Positions 31,309 to 39,933 are shown, numbered from the stretch's first letter. The stretch is 42,139 nt of DNA from Candidatus Sungbacteria bacterium RIFCSPLOWO2_01_FULL_47_32 (GCA_001820685.1 MHQP01000002.1:1-42139), one strand, 5' to 3'. A program made the numbers and translations. Notes: generated by a model not told the origin, from the sequence alone.

Positions 31309-32460
31309 ATGAAGGCGAACCTTGTAAAATTCATTCAGGGCATATTTCTTATCAGCGGCACTATTATCGGCGTTGGAATGTTTGGAATTCCTTTCGTCAT
31401 CGCACGGTCCGGCCTTTTGCTCGGGCTTTTTGAATTAGCACTCCTTACCGCCGTCATGGCCGTTGTTCACCTGATGTACGGAGAAATAATTCTCCGGACG
31501 CCGACCGTTCACCGTCTCCCGGGATATGTTGAACTCTACCTCGGGAGGCATGCAAAAATATTTTCTCTTTTTTCTTATTTTCTTGGTCTTTCGGGAGCGC
31601 TTCTTGCATATACCGTCATCGGCGGGAAACTCACAGGAGACCTTTTTCATCTTTCTCCCGTGATGGGTCCGTTCTTTTTTTGGGCGGCGGGGAGTGCTTT
31701 TATACTTTTCAACATCAGGCAAAGCGGCGTCGTTGATACGCTGCTGAACGCGGCCCTCATCGGCTTCATGTTCTTTTTCATATTCGGTTCGCTTCCGTTC
31801 GTTCAGCCGGACAACTTTTCTTTTGGAGAGAGTGACGCCGGAAGTCTTTTTGAAAATGCCCTGCTTCCATACGGCGTTATTTTATTTGCCATTGCGGGGC
31901 TTGTTGTTGTTCCCGAAGTGCGCGCTCTTTTTGGAATAGAGAAAACCGGACTCCTTAAGCGGACCCTTATTTGGGGGACAGTTTTGCCCGGGGTTTTGTA
32001 CGGATTTTTCGCTCTTGTCGTCATCGGCATAAGCGGAGAAAAAACAACTCCGGATGCTCTTATCGGGCTAAAGGACGTTCTCCCCGCTTCATTCGTGGCG
32101 CTGGGAGAAATAATCGCAATACTCGCGGCGTTCACTTCCTACATCATCATCGGGCTAACGCTCAAAGAAACGTATTTTTTCGATATGAAAATATCCCACA
32201 AGATCGCGTGGCTCCTTACCTGCTTCATACCGTTTGCGCTTTTTCTTCTGGGAATGCAAAACTTCATTCTTATCATCGGATTTCTCGGAGCTATCGGCGT
32301 CGGGATCGATGCTCTTCTCACTATCGCGGTTTTTGCAAGAGCGCAAAAAGCCGGGGCTCGGTCGTCAGAATATTATCTGGCTCTTCCCAGCAGTGTGCTT
32401 TGGGGGATCGCGGGCATGTTCCTTCTCGGCATGGTTTATGAAATAGCGATGTTTTTTTAA
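31309..32460 (+). CDS. Amino-acid permease (APC/HAAAP type)
   Basis: 383 residues with about 10-11 membrane helices. The first helix has GTIIGVGMFGIPFVIARSG, the typical unwound glycine-rich segment of this superfamily. Later strings are GAIGVGIDALLTIAVF and ILAAFTSYIIIGLTLKETYF. Probably a proton- or sodium-coupled amino-acid importer, perhaps of aromatic or branched residues; this cannot be settled from sequence. It follows the MgtC-like gene by five bases and ends at a terminator. Confidence 0.85.
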   Translation: MKANLVKFIQGIFLISGTIIGVGMFGIPFVIARSGLLLGLFELALLTAVMAVVHLMYGEIILRTPTVHRLPGYVELYLGRHAKIFSLFSYFLGLSGALLAYTVIGGKLTGDLFHLSPVMGPFFFWAAGSAFILFNIRQSGVVDTLLNAALIGFMFFFIFGSLPFVQPDNFSFGESDAGSLFENALLPYGVILFAIAGLVVVPEVRALFGIEKTGLLKRTLIWGTVLPGVLYGFFALVVIGISGEKTTPDALIGLKDVLPASFVALGEIIAILAAFTSYIIIGLTLKETYFFDMKISHKIAWLLTCFIPFALFLLGMQNFILIIGFLGAIGVGIDALLTIAVFARAQKAGARSSEYYLALPSSVLWGIAGMFLLGMVYEIAMFF

Positions 32461-32487
32461 CTCGTACGCGTCTCTAGTATGGTTGCG

Positions 32488-32518
32488 CGGAAAAATTATT
32501 TCGTTTTTCCGTTTTTTT
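32488..32518 (+). terminator. Terminator after the permease
   Basis: CGGAAAAA (32488-32495), eight-base loop, TTTTTCCG (32504-32511), then a run of seven T. Confidence 0.85.
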
Positions 32519-32564
32519 ATCTCCGTCGGAAGGTCGCGGGAGGAGGCGCATATGAGGAGGAAAA

Positions 32565-35270
32565 ATGTATCCACCCATCATGAAAATTGATCTGAAAGAA
32601 AAAATACTTTGGCACGCCGAATCCGTGGATTTCGTGCTGAAAAAGCTAAAGACCGGAGAGAGGGGCCTTGAGCCGGAAGAAGCCGCGCGAAGGCTTTTGG
32701 AATTCGGGAAAAACTCTTTTGGCTATGGAACAGAGCGAACGCTCTTCAGGATATTTCTCGGACAATTTAAAAATCCTTTTGTGGCAATACTTGTCGCGGC
32801 CGGCGTGATATCTTTTTTCCTCAGCGATGTGTCTGACGCGGCTATTATCATGTTTGCCATTCTTATTAACGTCGTGCTTGGGTGTTACCAGGAAGGGAAG
32901 GCCGAGAAAGCGTTTCACTCGTTACGCATGGCTCTCGAAGAATTTGCATACTGCATTCGCGGAGGGAAGGAGCTCTGCATTCGGAGAGAAAATGTTGTGC
33001 CGGGTGATATCATTGTATTCCGTCCTGGGGAAAAAGTTCCTGCCGATGTTCGCATTATTGAGTCACGAGACCTCATACTCGACGAATCAGTTCTGACAGG
33101 TGAAGCGCTTGGAGCTTCAAAAAAACCTGGTGAACTTCCGGAAACTGCTAGTGTTTTTATGAGGACAAACATGGCGTTCGCAGGAACAGTTGTTTTTTCC
33201 GGGCGAGGTACGGGAGTTGCGGTGGAAACCGGTAGCTGCACGGAGTTTGGGCGCATTACATCCCTTGTTTCCGCTAAAACAGAAGAGCCAACCCCAATTC
33301 AAAACGAGCTAAAAAAAATATCTTTTGTTCTTACCGCCGTAACGCTCGGTATTGTTTCGGTCGTCTTTCTTTTTGGTACCTTTTTCCATGAACTTCCGCT
33401 GTTTCAAATGTTTCTTGTATCCGTCGCGCTTGCCGTATCCGCAATTCCAGAGGGACTTGCGATATCGGTAACAATCGTGCTTGCCGTCGGCATGCAGCGC
33501 ATTTTTAGGAAAAAAGCCCTTGTGAGGAATCTCTTTGCGGCCCAGACCCTCGGGTCCGTTTCTCTTATCGCAACGGACAAAACCGGAACCCTCACAAAAG
33601 GCGAAATGCGGGTTTCCAGCCTTCTGACAGGAGTTGGAGAGCTTCTGCATGAAGGGAAACGCTACGACAAATCATTTCTTGGGGAAAAGGAAAATTCCCA
33701 CAATCTTCTTTTGAAAATAGCGCTTCTTTTGTCCGAAGCGGAGATTGAAAATCCAGAGGCCGCACTTGAAGAACTTGTTATTCATGGGAACCCGACGGAA
33801 CGAGCGTTGGTGCTCGCGGCCTATGAGGCGGGGTTTCGGCGCGAAACAATCGTTAAAGAATATCCAAGGCGTGATTTTTTACCGTTCGATTCCGGCCATA
33901 AGTTCTCGCTTGCCATTCATTCAGATGAAGAAGAGAAGAAAAATCTTCTTTTTGCGCTCGGGGCCCCCGAGATTGTTATGAAGGGTACTGCCTCGATCAT
34001 GCTTGACGGTAAAACCGAGCGGTTTACCGAAATACGCCGGAAAGAACTTGTTGAAGAAGTGAACAGTCTTGCCGGAAGGGGGCTTCGTGTCATCGCGGCG
34101 GCGTATAGGCCTGTTGAAGAAGGTCTAATAGGAAGTGAGCCGATAGCGTCGTTCCAAGATCTTATTTTTGTCGGGCTTATTATCATCCACGATCCGCTTC
34201 GCGCGGACGCAAAAGAGGCAGTGCAGGTTGCGTATGGTGCGGGAGTTCGCCCGGTTCTTATCACGGGAGACCATCGCCTGACCGCTGAAGCTATCGCGAG
34301 AGAAGTGGGAATTATACGAGACGGGGCCGAAGGGCGCGTTGCCGACGGGATTGAGCTGGACCTTGTAACTGAAAAAGATTTTGAAAGAGAAGTGAGCGAC
34401 ATTGACGTCTATGCCCGCGTGACGCCCGAGCAAAAACTCCGCATCATTGAGGCGTGGAAAAAGAAAGGGGCAGTCGTTGCGATGACAGGAGACGGGGTGA
34501 ATGATGCGCCAGCGCTTAAGCACGCCGATATCGGGATAGCGCTCGGTTCAGGAACGGATCTCGCTAAAGAAGCAGCCGACATTGTGCTTTTGGATAACAG
34601 TTTCGCCGGTGTTGTTGCCGCTATTCGTGAAGGCCGGGTTATTTTTGAAAATATAAGAAAAATTCTCATTTTTCTGTTTTCGGGCGCATTTGCCGAGGTT
34701 ATCCTAGTTGGAACCTCCGTTTTTTTTGGGTTGCCTCTACCACTCCTGCCGGGGCAGATTCTCTGGATCAATCTTATCGGAGACAGTCTTCCAAATATCG
34801 CTATGGTGTTTGAGGGGGGAGATGGGGCCATTGCAACCGAGCGCCCAGAGGCATTCCGGGCCCTTTTTACGAGAAAAATGTTTTTTTTCACAGCACTTTT
34901 TGTTGTTGTTCGCATGGCATTCGTAATTTCCGTGTTTTTCTACTTGCTATACGCCGGTTCGTCCATCGGATATATTCGCACAATGATGTTTGTTTTTCTT
35001 GGGATTGATGCGCAATTCTATATTTTCGGTATGAGAAATTTCCATAAGCCTTTTTGGATTGTCTCGCTTGAGGATAATCCGTATCTTTTACCGTCTGCTA
35101 TCATCGGGACTGTTTTCATGGTTTGTGCTGTATACCTTCCGATTCTTTCAAAGACCCTCGATACGGTGAGCCTTGGGATTGCGGACTGGGGGCTTGTCGC
35201 TCTCTATGGAGCGAGCGCCCTTTTTGTTCTCGAAATCCTCAAATTCTCATTTTTTAAACGGAGGGCATAG
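32565..35270 (+). CDS. P2-type cation-transporting ATPase (calcium-like)
   Basis: 901 residues, with AGGAGG five bases before the ATG at 32565. Order: actuator domain with VPGDIIVFRPGEKVPADVR and LTGEALGAS, phosphorylation site DKTGTLTKGEM, hinge GDGVNDAPALKHADIGIA, and about ten membrane helices. M4 has AIPEGLAIS and M6 has LWINLIGDSLP, so the Glu, Asn and Asp of site II in calcium pumps are kept. M5 reads SGAFAEV, without the Asn of site I, and the M6 Thr is Gly. This suggests one transported ion, calcium or manganese. The actuator TGES motif has Ala in place of Ser. Confidence 0.92.
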   Translation: MYPPIMKIDLKEKILWHAESVDFVLKKLKTGERGLEPEEAARRLLEFGKNSFGYGTERTLFRIFLGQFKNPFVAILVAAGVISFFLSDVSDAAIIMFAILINVVLGCYQEGKAEKAFHSLRMALEEFAYCIRGGKELCIRRENVVPGDIIVFRPGEKVPADVRIIESRDLILDESVLTGEALGASKKPGELPETASVFMRTNMAFAGTVVFSGRGTGVAVETGSCTEFGRITSLVSAKTEEPTPIQNELKKISFVLTAVTLGIVSVVFLFGTFFHELPLFQMFLVSVALAVSAIPEGLAISVTIVLAVGMQRIFRKKALVRNLFAAQTLGSVSLIATDKTGTLTKGEMRVSSLLTGVGELLHEGKRYDKSFLGEKENSHNLLLKIALLLSEAEIENPEAALEELVIHGNPTERALVLAAYEAGFRRETIVKEYPRRDFLPFDSGHKFSLAIHSDEEEKKNLLFALGAPEIVMKGTASIMLDGKTERFTEIRRKELVEEVNSLAGRGLRVIAAAYRPVEEGLIGSEPIASFQDLIFVGLIIIHDPLRADAKEAVQVAYGAGVRPVLITGDHRLTAEAIAREVGIIRDGAEGRVADGIELDLVTEKDFEREVSDIDVYARVTPEQKLRIIEAWKKKGAVVAMTGDGVNDAPALKHADIGIALGSGTDLAKEAADIVLLDNSFAGVVAAIREGRVIFENIRKILIFLFSGAFAEVILVGTSVFFGLPLPLLPGQILWINLIGDSLPNIAMVFEGGDGAIATERPEAFRALFTRKMFFFTALFVVVRMAFVISVFFYLLYAGSSIGYIRTMMFVFLGIDAQFYIFGMRNFHKPFWIVSLEDNPYLLPSAIIGTVFMVCAVYLPILSKTLDTVSLGIADWGLVALYGASALFVLEILKFSFFKRRA

Positions 35271-35500
35271 TGATTAAAAACCGGCCGCTTAACACACGTA
35301 TGCACATGGAAGGAAAAAAGAAAGAACTATTGAAAAAAATCCTCGGCCTTGTTTGCATTGCTGTCGGCATCGTTGCCCTGGCCTTGCCGCTTATACCCGG
35401 CATTTTTCTGATTTTTGCCGGTCTCTATCTTTTTGGCGGAGAAAACTATGCTTCAGAATTGATAAAAAAATTTTTGAGAAAAAAAGAAGGCGAGAAATGA
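35270..35500 (+). CDS. Small membrane protein, PGPGW-like
   Basis: 76 residues from a GTG at 35270 that overlaps the TAG of the ATPase gene by one base and has GGAGGG upstream, so the two are coupled. An ATG at 35300 (MHMEGKKK) is possible. One or two hydrophobic helices cover residues 25-58, with ALPLIPGIFLIFAGLYLFGGE between or within them. This resembles the short PGPGW-type membrane proteins of unknown function. The tail is basic (IKKFLRKKEGEK). Coupling suggests a role with the ATPase. Confidence 0.65.
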   Translation: MIKNRPLNTRMHMEGKKKELLKKILGLVCIAVGIVALALPLIPGIFLIFAGLYLFGGENYASELIKKFLRKKEGEK

Positions 35501-35528
35501 GTGAGACGGCAGAGAGCTTCCAAAACTC

Positions 35529-35556
35529 TTGACATTCTGTTTTTTATTGATAGAGT
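35529..35556 (+). promoter_or_regulatory. Promoter of 35594-36004
   Basis: TTGACA (35529-35534), 16 bases, TAGAGT (35551-35556). Confidence 0.6.
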
Positions 35557-35593
35557 GAGGTTCGGAACCTTGTACAAAACGAGGACTTGTAAA

Positions 35594-36004
35594 ATGAAGC
35601 GGTTGGCCATGTGGAATACTGCCGGAGCGGTTATCTTTCTGCTTCTTGGGGTCGTGCTTGTAGTTTTGCTCTGGGAAAACATCGGGGACATTGCCGAGTA
35701 TTTTCCGCTTGGAGGACTTATAGCGTTATCGTTTGTTTTTGTCGGTGCTGAACGATGGCTTGGAGAAAAGGCCTGGGGGGTCATGGCGGTATCGCTTCTC
35801 TGGGTACTCTTTTGGGCATTTGGGAGCGTTTTTATGTTCGAAATTGCTTCGGTTATCGGGCTTGTTAGCCGCGGGGCAGAAACGACAACGCTTATTACCA
35901 GCTATCTTCTCGGCTCGTTTTTCTTTGTGCTTCTTATGTTCTCCAATCTGTTTCGCTTTTTTAATAAACTTTTTTCACTTCCGAGGTTCGGGAGTAATTC
36001 GTAG
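35594..36004 (+). CDS. Four-helix membrane protein of unknown function
   Basis: 136 residues from the ATG at 35594 (GAGGAC upstream). The open frame back to 35501 is not used, because the promoter lies inside it. Four hydrophobic helices: about 9-28, 38-52, 60-82 and 100-122, with the charged string GAERWLGEKAW after the second. No family recognised. It has its own promoter and terminator. Confidence 0.65.
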   Translation: MKRLAMWNTAGAVIFLLLGVVLVVLLWENIGDIAEYFPLGGLIALSFVFVGAERWLGEKAWGVMAVSLLWVLFWAFGSVFMFEIASVIGLVSRGAETTTLITSYLLGSFFFVLLMFSNLFRFFNKLFSLPRFGSNS

Positions 36005-36010
36005 TTCTAT

Positions 36011-36043
36011 AAGCCGTTTTGCCTTAGGCATTACGGCTTTTTT
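36011..36043 (+). terminator. Terminator after 35594-36004
   Basis: AAGCCGT (36011-36017) pairs with ACGGCTT (36033-36039), with an inner GCC/GGC, then a T-run. Confidence 0.8.
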
Positions 36044-36110
36044 ATTCTCCACCGCAGAAAACCACGGGCGTAAGCCCGGAGAGTATTATTTGCATCTTCT
36101 CTCCGCCGTA

Positions 36111-36139
36111 TTGCAAATCCGCGGAAAACCTGCTATACT
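36111..36139 (+). promoter_or_regulatory. Promoter with extended -10
   Basis: TTGCAA (36111-36116), 17 bases including TGC, TATACT (36134-36139). Upstream hairpins (CGGGC-GTAA-GCCCG at about 36066-36079, and GGAGAG/CTCTCC) lie between the terminator and the promoter. Confidence 0.65.
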
Positions 36140-36239
36140 CAAGAGTAATAGCGATTTTTAGTGATTTTCTCTTACCATACGCCCGTTTTTCTTCAAAATA
36201 AACGCCGTTTGTCTTGTCTTTAGATGGGCTTAACGCATT

Positions 36240-36332
36240 ATGTATAGCCAATCGTCGCGCGTTCTTCGTACGGGTATCATCGCGGTTGCCGTTTTTTCAA
36301 TGCTTTTGGTTCTTGCATCCCGCCTTCTTTGA
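36240..36332 (+). CDS. Possible 30-residue single-helix membrane peptide
   Basis: The peptide begins MYSQSSRVLRTG and continues into a hydrophobic helix (IIAVAVFSMLLVLASRLL) to the stop. It lies about 95 bases downstream of a good promoter in a gap (36044-36445) with no other gene. The ribosome site is weak (GATGGG). Real small membrane peptides look like this, but so can chance ORFs. Confidence 0.4.
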   Translation: MYSQSSRVLRTGIIAVAVFSMLLVLASRLL

Positions 36333-36445
36333 ACGGAGCCGAGGTGCCGTGATATCAACGCATGTAAGGATAGCCGTTTTGCGTAGATCAGCAAATATGA
36401 TATCATTAACAAGTATTTATAACTAATTAATAATTTTTTATCACT

Positions 36446-37243
36446 ATGTTCAAATTTTCCCGATTTAGCAGGTTTTTAATAGCGGTCGCCCTTTTTTCCG
36501 TTGGAGTATTTGCGGTAGGCGCATACGCGACGCATTCGTGGGGTAATTATCACTGGGCTCGTACGGCAAATCCGCTCGTGTTAAAGCTCGGCGACAATGT
36601 GTCATCGTCATGGGACGCATATTTAGCCGCCGCATCAAGCGACTGGAACGCGTCTTCGGTGTTAAGCACAACGGTCGTTCCAGGCCGGGCGAATCCAAAA
36701 AATTGTCGGGCTACCAGCGGCCGGGTGGAAGTATGCAATAGCAAATACGGCAACAACGGATGGCTTGGTATTGCCTCAATATGGGCTACGGGTGATCACA
36801 TCACGAAGGGTACGGTAAAATTAAATGATACATATTTTAACACCGCTAAATACAACACTCCAGCATGGAGGCAATTCGTTGCATGCCAAGAGGTCGGACA
36901 CACATTCGGGCTTGACCATCAGGATGAAGTTTTTACAAACACGAACCTTGGAACATGCATGGATTACACGAATGACCCGGCCGGCACCCTCTACGGGCAG
37001 TTGAACAATGTGCATCCGAACGCGCACGACTATGAGGAGCTCGGAATTATCTATGCGCACCTTGATACGTTCACAAGCGCGTTCAACAAAACAGCTTCGG
37101 CGCAAGCGAGAGATGTTGATGAGTCGAATCCTTCGGAGTGGGGCAAGGTTGTGCGAAAGTCCCACGACGGACGCGCTTCTCTTTATGAGCGCAACTTGGG
37201 CAACGGCAACAAGCTCTTCACATTCGTTATCTGGGCGGACTAA
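36446..37243 (+). CDS. Secreted metzincin-like protein with changed zinc motif
   Basis: 265 residues. Signal peptide: basic start, hydrophobic residues 10-27, then AYATHSWGNYHW. Residues 42-135 carry a predicted beta-rich part with NNGWLGIASIWATGDHI, followed by the helix FVACQEVGHTFGLDHQDE. The metzincin motif is HExxHxxGxxH; here the first His is Gln148, while E149, H152, G155 and H158 are kept. A Met-turn-like GTCMDYT (M172) and HDYEELGIIYAHLD follow, as in matrixin-type proteases. Extracellular protease is the likely role, but the zinc site has one ligand changed. A terminator follows. Confidence 0.8.
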   Translation: MFKFSRFSRFLIAVALFSVGVFAVGAYATHSWGNYHWARTANPLVLKLGDNVSSSWDAYLAAASSDWNASSVLSTTVVPGRANPKNCRATSGRVEVCNSKYGNNGWLGIASIWATGDHITKGTVKLNDTYFNTAKYNTPAWRQFVACQEVGHTFGLDHQDEVFTNTNLGTCMDYTNDPAGTLYGQLNNVHPNAHDYEELGIIYAHLDTFTSAFNKTASAQARDVDESNPSEWGKVVRKSHDGRASLYERNLGNGNKLFTFVIWAD

Positions 37244-37262
37244 TTGGCTAGCATCCAAAATG

Positions 37263-37300
37263 AAAAGACGGCTTGATAAAAAGCCGTCTTTTCTTATTTT
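37263..37300 (+). terminator. Terminator of the metzincin-like gene
   Basis: AAAAGACGGCTT (37263-37274), GATAAA loop, AAGCCGTCTTTT (37281-37292), then a T-rich tail. Confidence 0.85.
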
Positions 37301-37339
37301 CTCTTCATCTCGCCTCCACGCATTTGGGGCAGGGAGGTT

Positions 37340-37368
37340 TTGTTTATGGGCTTATTTTGGGCTATAAT
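37340..37368 (+). promoter_or_regulatory. Promoter of the MFS gene
   Basis: TTGTTT (37340-37345), 17 bases, TATAAT (37363-37368). The ATG at 37375 begins six bases after the -10, so the transcript should be leaderless. Confidence 0.7.
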
Positions 37369-37374
37369 AGGGCC

Positions 37375-38028
37375 ATGAAATCAATATTTAGCTTGGAATT
37401 CCCGAAATTGAACCAGGTTGTTCTTATTATTATTTTTGCCGACTTCATGATAACAACGGCGGCCGGCCTTGTTATTCCCGTCATGGCTCTTTTTTTCGTT
37501 GAAGATATTCCGGGCGCGACCGCTTCCACCGTCGGTTTTGCGATTGCTCTGTATTGGATCATAAAGTCAATTTTACAAATTCCCATCGCTCGCTGGCTTG
37601 ATAGGAATTACGGAGAGATGGACGACTACTACGCGATGCTCCTCGGTATTTTTATTGTAACGGTCGGAGCGTTCTTGTATTATTTTGCGCGGGAGGTGTG
37701 GCATATTTACGCGCTTCAGGTTCTGATAGCGGTCGGCGACTCGTTTGCAACTCCGCCGTTCTATGCCATCTTCACCCGCCACATCGACAAAAACAACGAA
37801 GGGTTCGAATGGGCGCTCCGCTCAAGTTTTTCTTTCGGTATGGGGTCTGCCATCGGCGGAGTGCTTTCCGCAATACTCGTCGGGGTCATCGGGGTGAGGT
37901 CTCTTTTTCTTGTTAACGGCTTTCTTATGCTCCTTGGTTTTATTATTATGCTTTTTTTGAAGCCGTATATTCTGCCGAAAGTTCAGAGTGTCGGGCAGGG
38001 GATTATTATGGAGCAGAAGCGTCTTTGA
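37375..38028 (+). CDS. Half-size MFS-type transporter
   Basis: 217 residues from the ATG at 37375; the longer open frame back to 37273 crosses the promoter and terminator and is not used. About six membrane helices: LNQVVLIIIFADFMITTAAG first, then GFAIALYWIIKSILQIPIAR with the MFS-like loop ARWLDRNYG, and GMGSAIGGVLSAILVGVIG later. Normal MFS proteins have twelve helices, so this is either half of an ancestral protein or a natural six-helix form that dimerises. Its last 13 codons lie in a 45-bp direct repeat whose second copy is at 39608-39652. Confidence 0.75.
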   Translation: MKSIFSLEFPKLNQVVLIIIFADFMITTAAGLVIPVMALFFVEDIPGATASTVGFAIALYWIIKSILQIPIARWLDRNYGEMDDYYAMLLGIFIVTVGAFLYYFAREVWHIYALQVLIAVGDSFATPPFYAIFTRHIDKNNEGFEWALRSSFSFGMGSAIGGVLSAILVGVIGVRSLFLVNGFLMLLGFIIMLFLKPYILPKVQSVGQGIIMEQKRL

Positions 38029-38034
38029 GTTTTT
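37990..38034 (+). repeat. 45-bp direct repeat, copy 1 (3' end of the MFS gene)
   Basis: It starts GTCGGGCAGGGGATTATTAT and ends GAGTTTTT, identical to 39608-39652. It contains the MFS stop codon. Confidence 0.95.
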
Positions 38035-38124
38035 TGTAAGAAACATCTTCTGCCCCGTTTTGTTCTCGATTTCTTGCCGTTTCTTTAGATGGCCGAGCAA
38101 GTTAAAAGCGGTTAAATTATTTTT

Positions 38125-39603
38125 ATGGAAAATCAGCAGTTACTTGATTACGTCAAGCAGCAGTTACAACAAGGCGCGGACAGGGAGACAATAAAAACTT
38201 TCCTCACGGCTCAAGGAGAGCAAGAACAAGCCATCAATGAAGCTTTTCAGGCGGCAACACCCGTCTTTGTAGCTTTTCTAAAAAAGAAAAAGTGGAAGAA
38301 AATAGTTCTAATCATTGCCGGAGTTATTATTCTTTTGGTTACCACTGTCATCTTCCTCCCCGGCGTTCTCGGCCTTTTTGCAAAAGATGTTCCTCCTATA
38401 AATGACTCCGACATTCTTCTAAAAAAAATCAGCGTTCCTAACAGTGAGAATGCATACTTTGATTTGACCAAATTGAATAACAACCTTTACGAGCCCGAAG
38501 GAAAATCAGAACTTGTCGTAAATATGGCCGCGGGCAAGTCGTGGGACGAGGCTGTTGCAGAAGAAATTGTAACTCGAAATTCTGAATTTTTTGAATATTT
38601 TGCAGAAGCGGCCAGAAAATCAAAGTTTCAGGATCCGGTCTCGGCTGATCCAGCGAAGATGACACCAAATGCGGTTTTGCCCTCGTTGAACTCGTGGCGC
38701 AGAATGGCTCGTTTGAGTGCTATACGTGCCATGTTTTTGGCTAAACAAGGAAAAGACAAAGAAGCGATTGAAGAAGCACTAAATTCAGTGAAAATTGGCC
38801 AAAAAATTCAAGAGTCCCAGGTTTTACTCATTGAATACGTTGTAGCGATTTTGATGAAGGGCACCGGACTAGAAGCCATACAAAGAATAGTTACATCGTC
38901 GAAATTAAACGGTTCGAAATTGGCCAGCTATGCTCAAGAGTTAAATGCCTTTTATAAAAACGAGGACGGCTTAATAAATTCTTTCAAAGCAGAATACCTT
39001 TTTCAGTCTTGGGCAGTAGACTTTCTTGCAAGCGGAAATAAAGAAGCGCTACAAGAGATTGTCGGTGAAAAAGAAAGCGAGAATCCTGAAATTGCAGGAA
39101 AGGTAAAAAATAGCTACTACTTTCAGCCAAACAAAACGAAACTAACCTTCGCAGAATACGCTCGCCAAAACATTAAAATAGCGAACCAGCCCTGCGGAGA
39201 GATTAAAGTAGCTGAAGTCCCGCGGCTCGCTCCAACCAGCCCCGCAAAGCTCTACGCAGAGGAAAATGCGATTGGCAAGGTTTTGCATGATGTTATTGCC
39301 GCAAGTCCAGCAACTATAAGTACGAAAAAATGCGAAGAAGATTTACTAGTTGCGGCGACACAAGCCATCGTGGCTATCAAGGCATACAAAAACGATAATG
39401 GAAATTATCCAACTTCTCTCAACGACTTAGTGCCGCGCTATCTTTCCTCTGTCCCAACCGACTTCTTTGACGGTAGACCGTTAAAGTATTCTTCTGTGAA
39501 GAAAATTGTTTATTCTGTGGGTCAGGGCTTACAGGATTTAGGCGGGAGTACGGGAAGCGATTGGCATAAGATGCCAAACCCCACATTCAAAATTGATTTT
39601 TGA
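38125..39603 (+). CDS. Membrane-anchored protein with pseudopilin-like C-terminus
   Basis: 492 residues. Residues 1-45 (LLDYVKQQLQQGADRETIK, then LTAQGEQEQAINEAF) look like a small helical domain often seen at N-termini of Patescibacteria membrane proteins. One membrane helix lies at about 58-85. A long helical region follows with repeat-like stretches (AIRAMFLAKQGKDKEAIEEA). The last 90 residues resemble the C-terminal domain of type II secretion pseudopilins: AIKAYKNDNGNYPTSLNDL, YLSSVPTDFFDGRPLKY, VYSVGQGLQDLGG. The protein is probably exported with its C-terminus outside. The gene lies between the two 45-bp repeats, and its composition is more AT-rich and more NA-codon-rich than its neighbours. 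Confidence 0.75.
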   Translation: MENQQLLDYVKQQLQQGADRETIKTFLTAQGEQEQAINEAFQAATPVFVAFLKKKKWKKIVLIIAGVIILLVTTVIFLPGVLGLFAKDVPPINDSDILLKKISVPNSENAYFDLTKLNNNLYEPEGKSELVVNMAAGKSWDEAVAEEIVTRNSEFFEYFAEAARKSKFQDPVSADPAKMTPNAVLPSLNSWRRMARLSAIRAMFLAKQGKDKEAIEEALNSVKIGQKIQESQVLLIEYVVAILMKGTGLEAIQRIVTSSKLNGSKLASYAQELNAFYKNEDGLINSFKAEYLFQSWAVDFLASGNKEALQEIVGEKESENPEIAGKVKNSYYFQPNKTKLTFAEYARQNIKIANQPCGEIKVAEVPRLAPTSPAKLYAEENAIGKVLHDVIAASPATISTKKCEEDLLVAATQAIVAIKAYKNDNGNYPTSLNDLVPRYLSSVPTDFFDGRPLKYSSVKKIVYSVGQGLQDLGGSTGSDWHKMPNPTFKIDF

Positions 39604-39607
39604 GGGC

Positions 39608-39652
39608 GTCGGGCAGGGGATTATTATGGAGCAGAAGCGTCTTTGAGTTTTT
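39608..39652 (+). repeat. 45-bp direct repeat, copy 2
   Basis: Identical to 37990-38034. It lies five bases after the stop of the 492-residue protein gene and before the terminator at 39671-39696. Confidence 0.95.
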
Positions 39653-39670
39653 GAATTACAAATTAAAATT

Positions 39671-39696
39671 CCCGGCGTTTGAGCGTCGGGTTTTTT
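39671..39696 (+). terminator. Terminator
   Basis: CCCGGCG (39671-39677), TTTGAG loop, CGTCGGG (39684-39690; one G-T pair), then six T. Confidence 0.8.
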
Positions 39697-39699
39697 GAT

Positions 39700-39900
39700 T
39701 CCGTTTTGCAATTACCTTGGCACCAAAGTTTGGAATGGTCGGGTTTTCCAATTGCCTCGTACCAATTTTGCGTATATTCCATTACGAAGTGCTTCGTTAT
39801 AATAATTCGTTGTACCGAGCACATAACTTATTGTGTTCTCGGTTAATTGTTTGCGGCCAGTCGTTCCCGCCCTTCAGGCGGGGATTCTGGGCAAACAATT
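39700..39900. other. Gene-free stretch with stacked hairpins
   Basis: TTGGAA/TTCCAA (39730-39735/39746-39751), ACGAAG/CTTCGT (39784-39797), ACCGAG/CTCGGT (39813 to 39842 region), and a large nested hairpin: AATTGTTTGC (39845-39854) with GCAAACAATT (39891-39900), CCAG/CTGG inside and CCCGCC/GGCGGG (39866-39871/39877-39882) at the tip. No open frame that looks coding. It abuts the terminator of the large minus-strand RNA. Confidence 0.6.
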
Positions 39901-39933
39901 AAAAAAGCGGAGAGGTGAGCGTGACCTATCCGC
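39901..39933 (-). terminator. Terminator of the large minus-strand RNA
   Basis: On the minus strand GCGGATAGGT (39924-39933) pairs with ACCTCTCCGC (39907-39916) with one mismatch and is followed by TTTTTT (39901-39906). On the plus strand only an A-run precedes it. Confidence 0.8.

Noticed and set aside
35501-35593. N-terminal extension of the four-helix membrane protein
   Set aside because: It contains the TTGACA promoter, and the ATG at 35594 has a ribosome site.
36042-36251. 69-residue minus frame in the gap before the metzincin-like gene
   Set aside because: No promoter or ribosome site on that strand, and it runs through the plus-strand promoter and hairpins.
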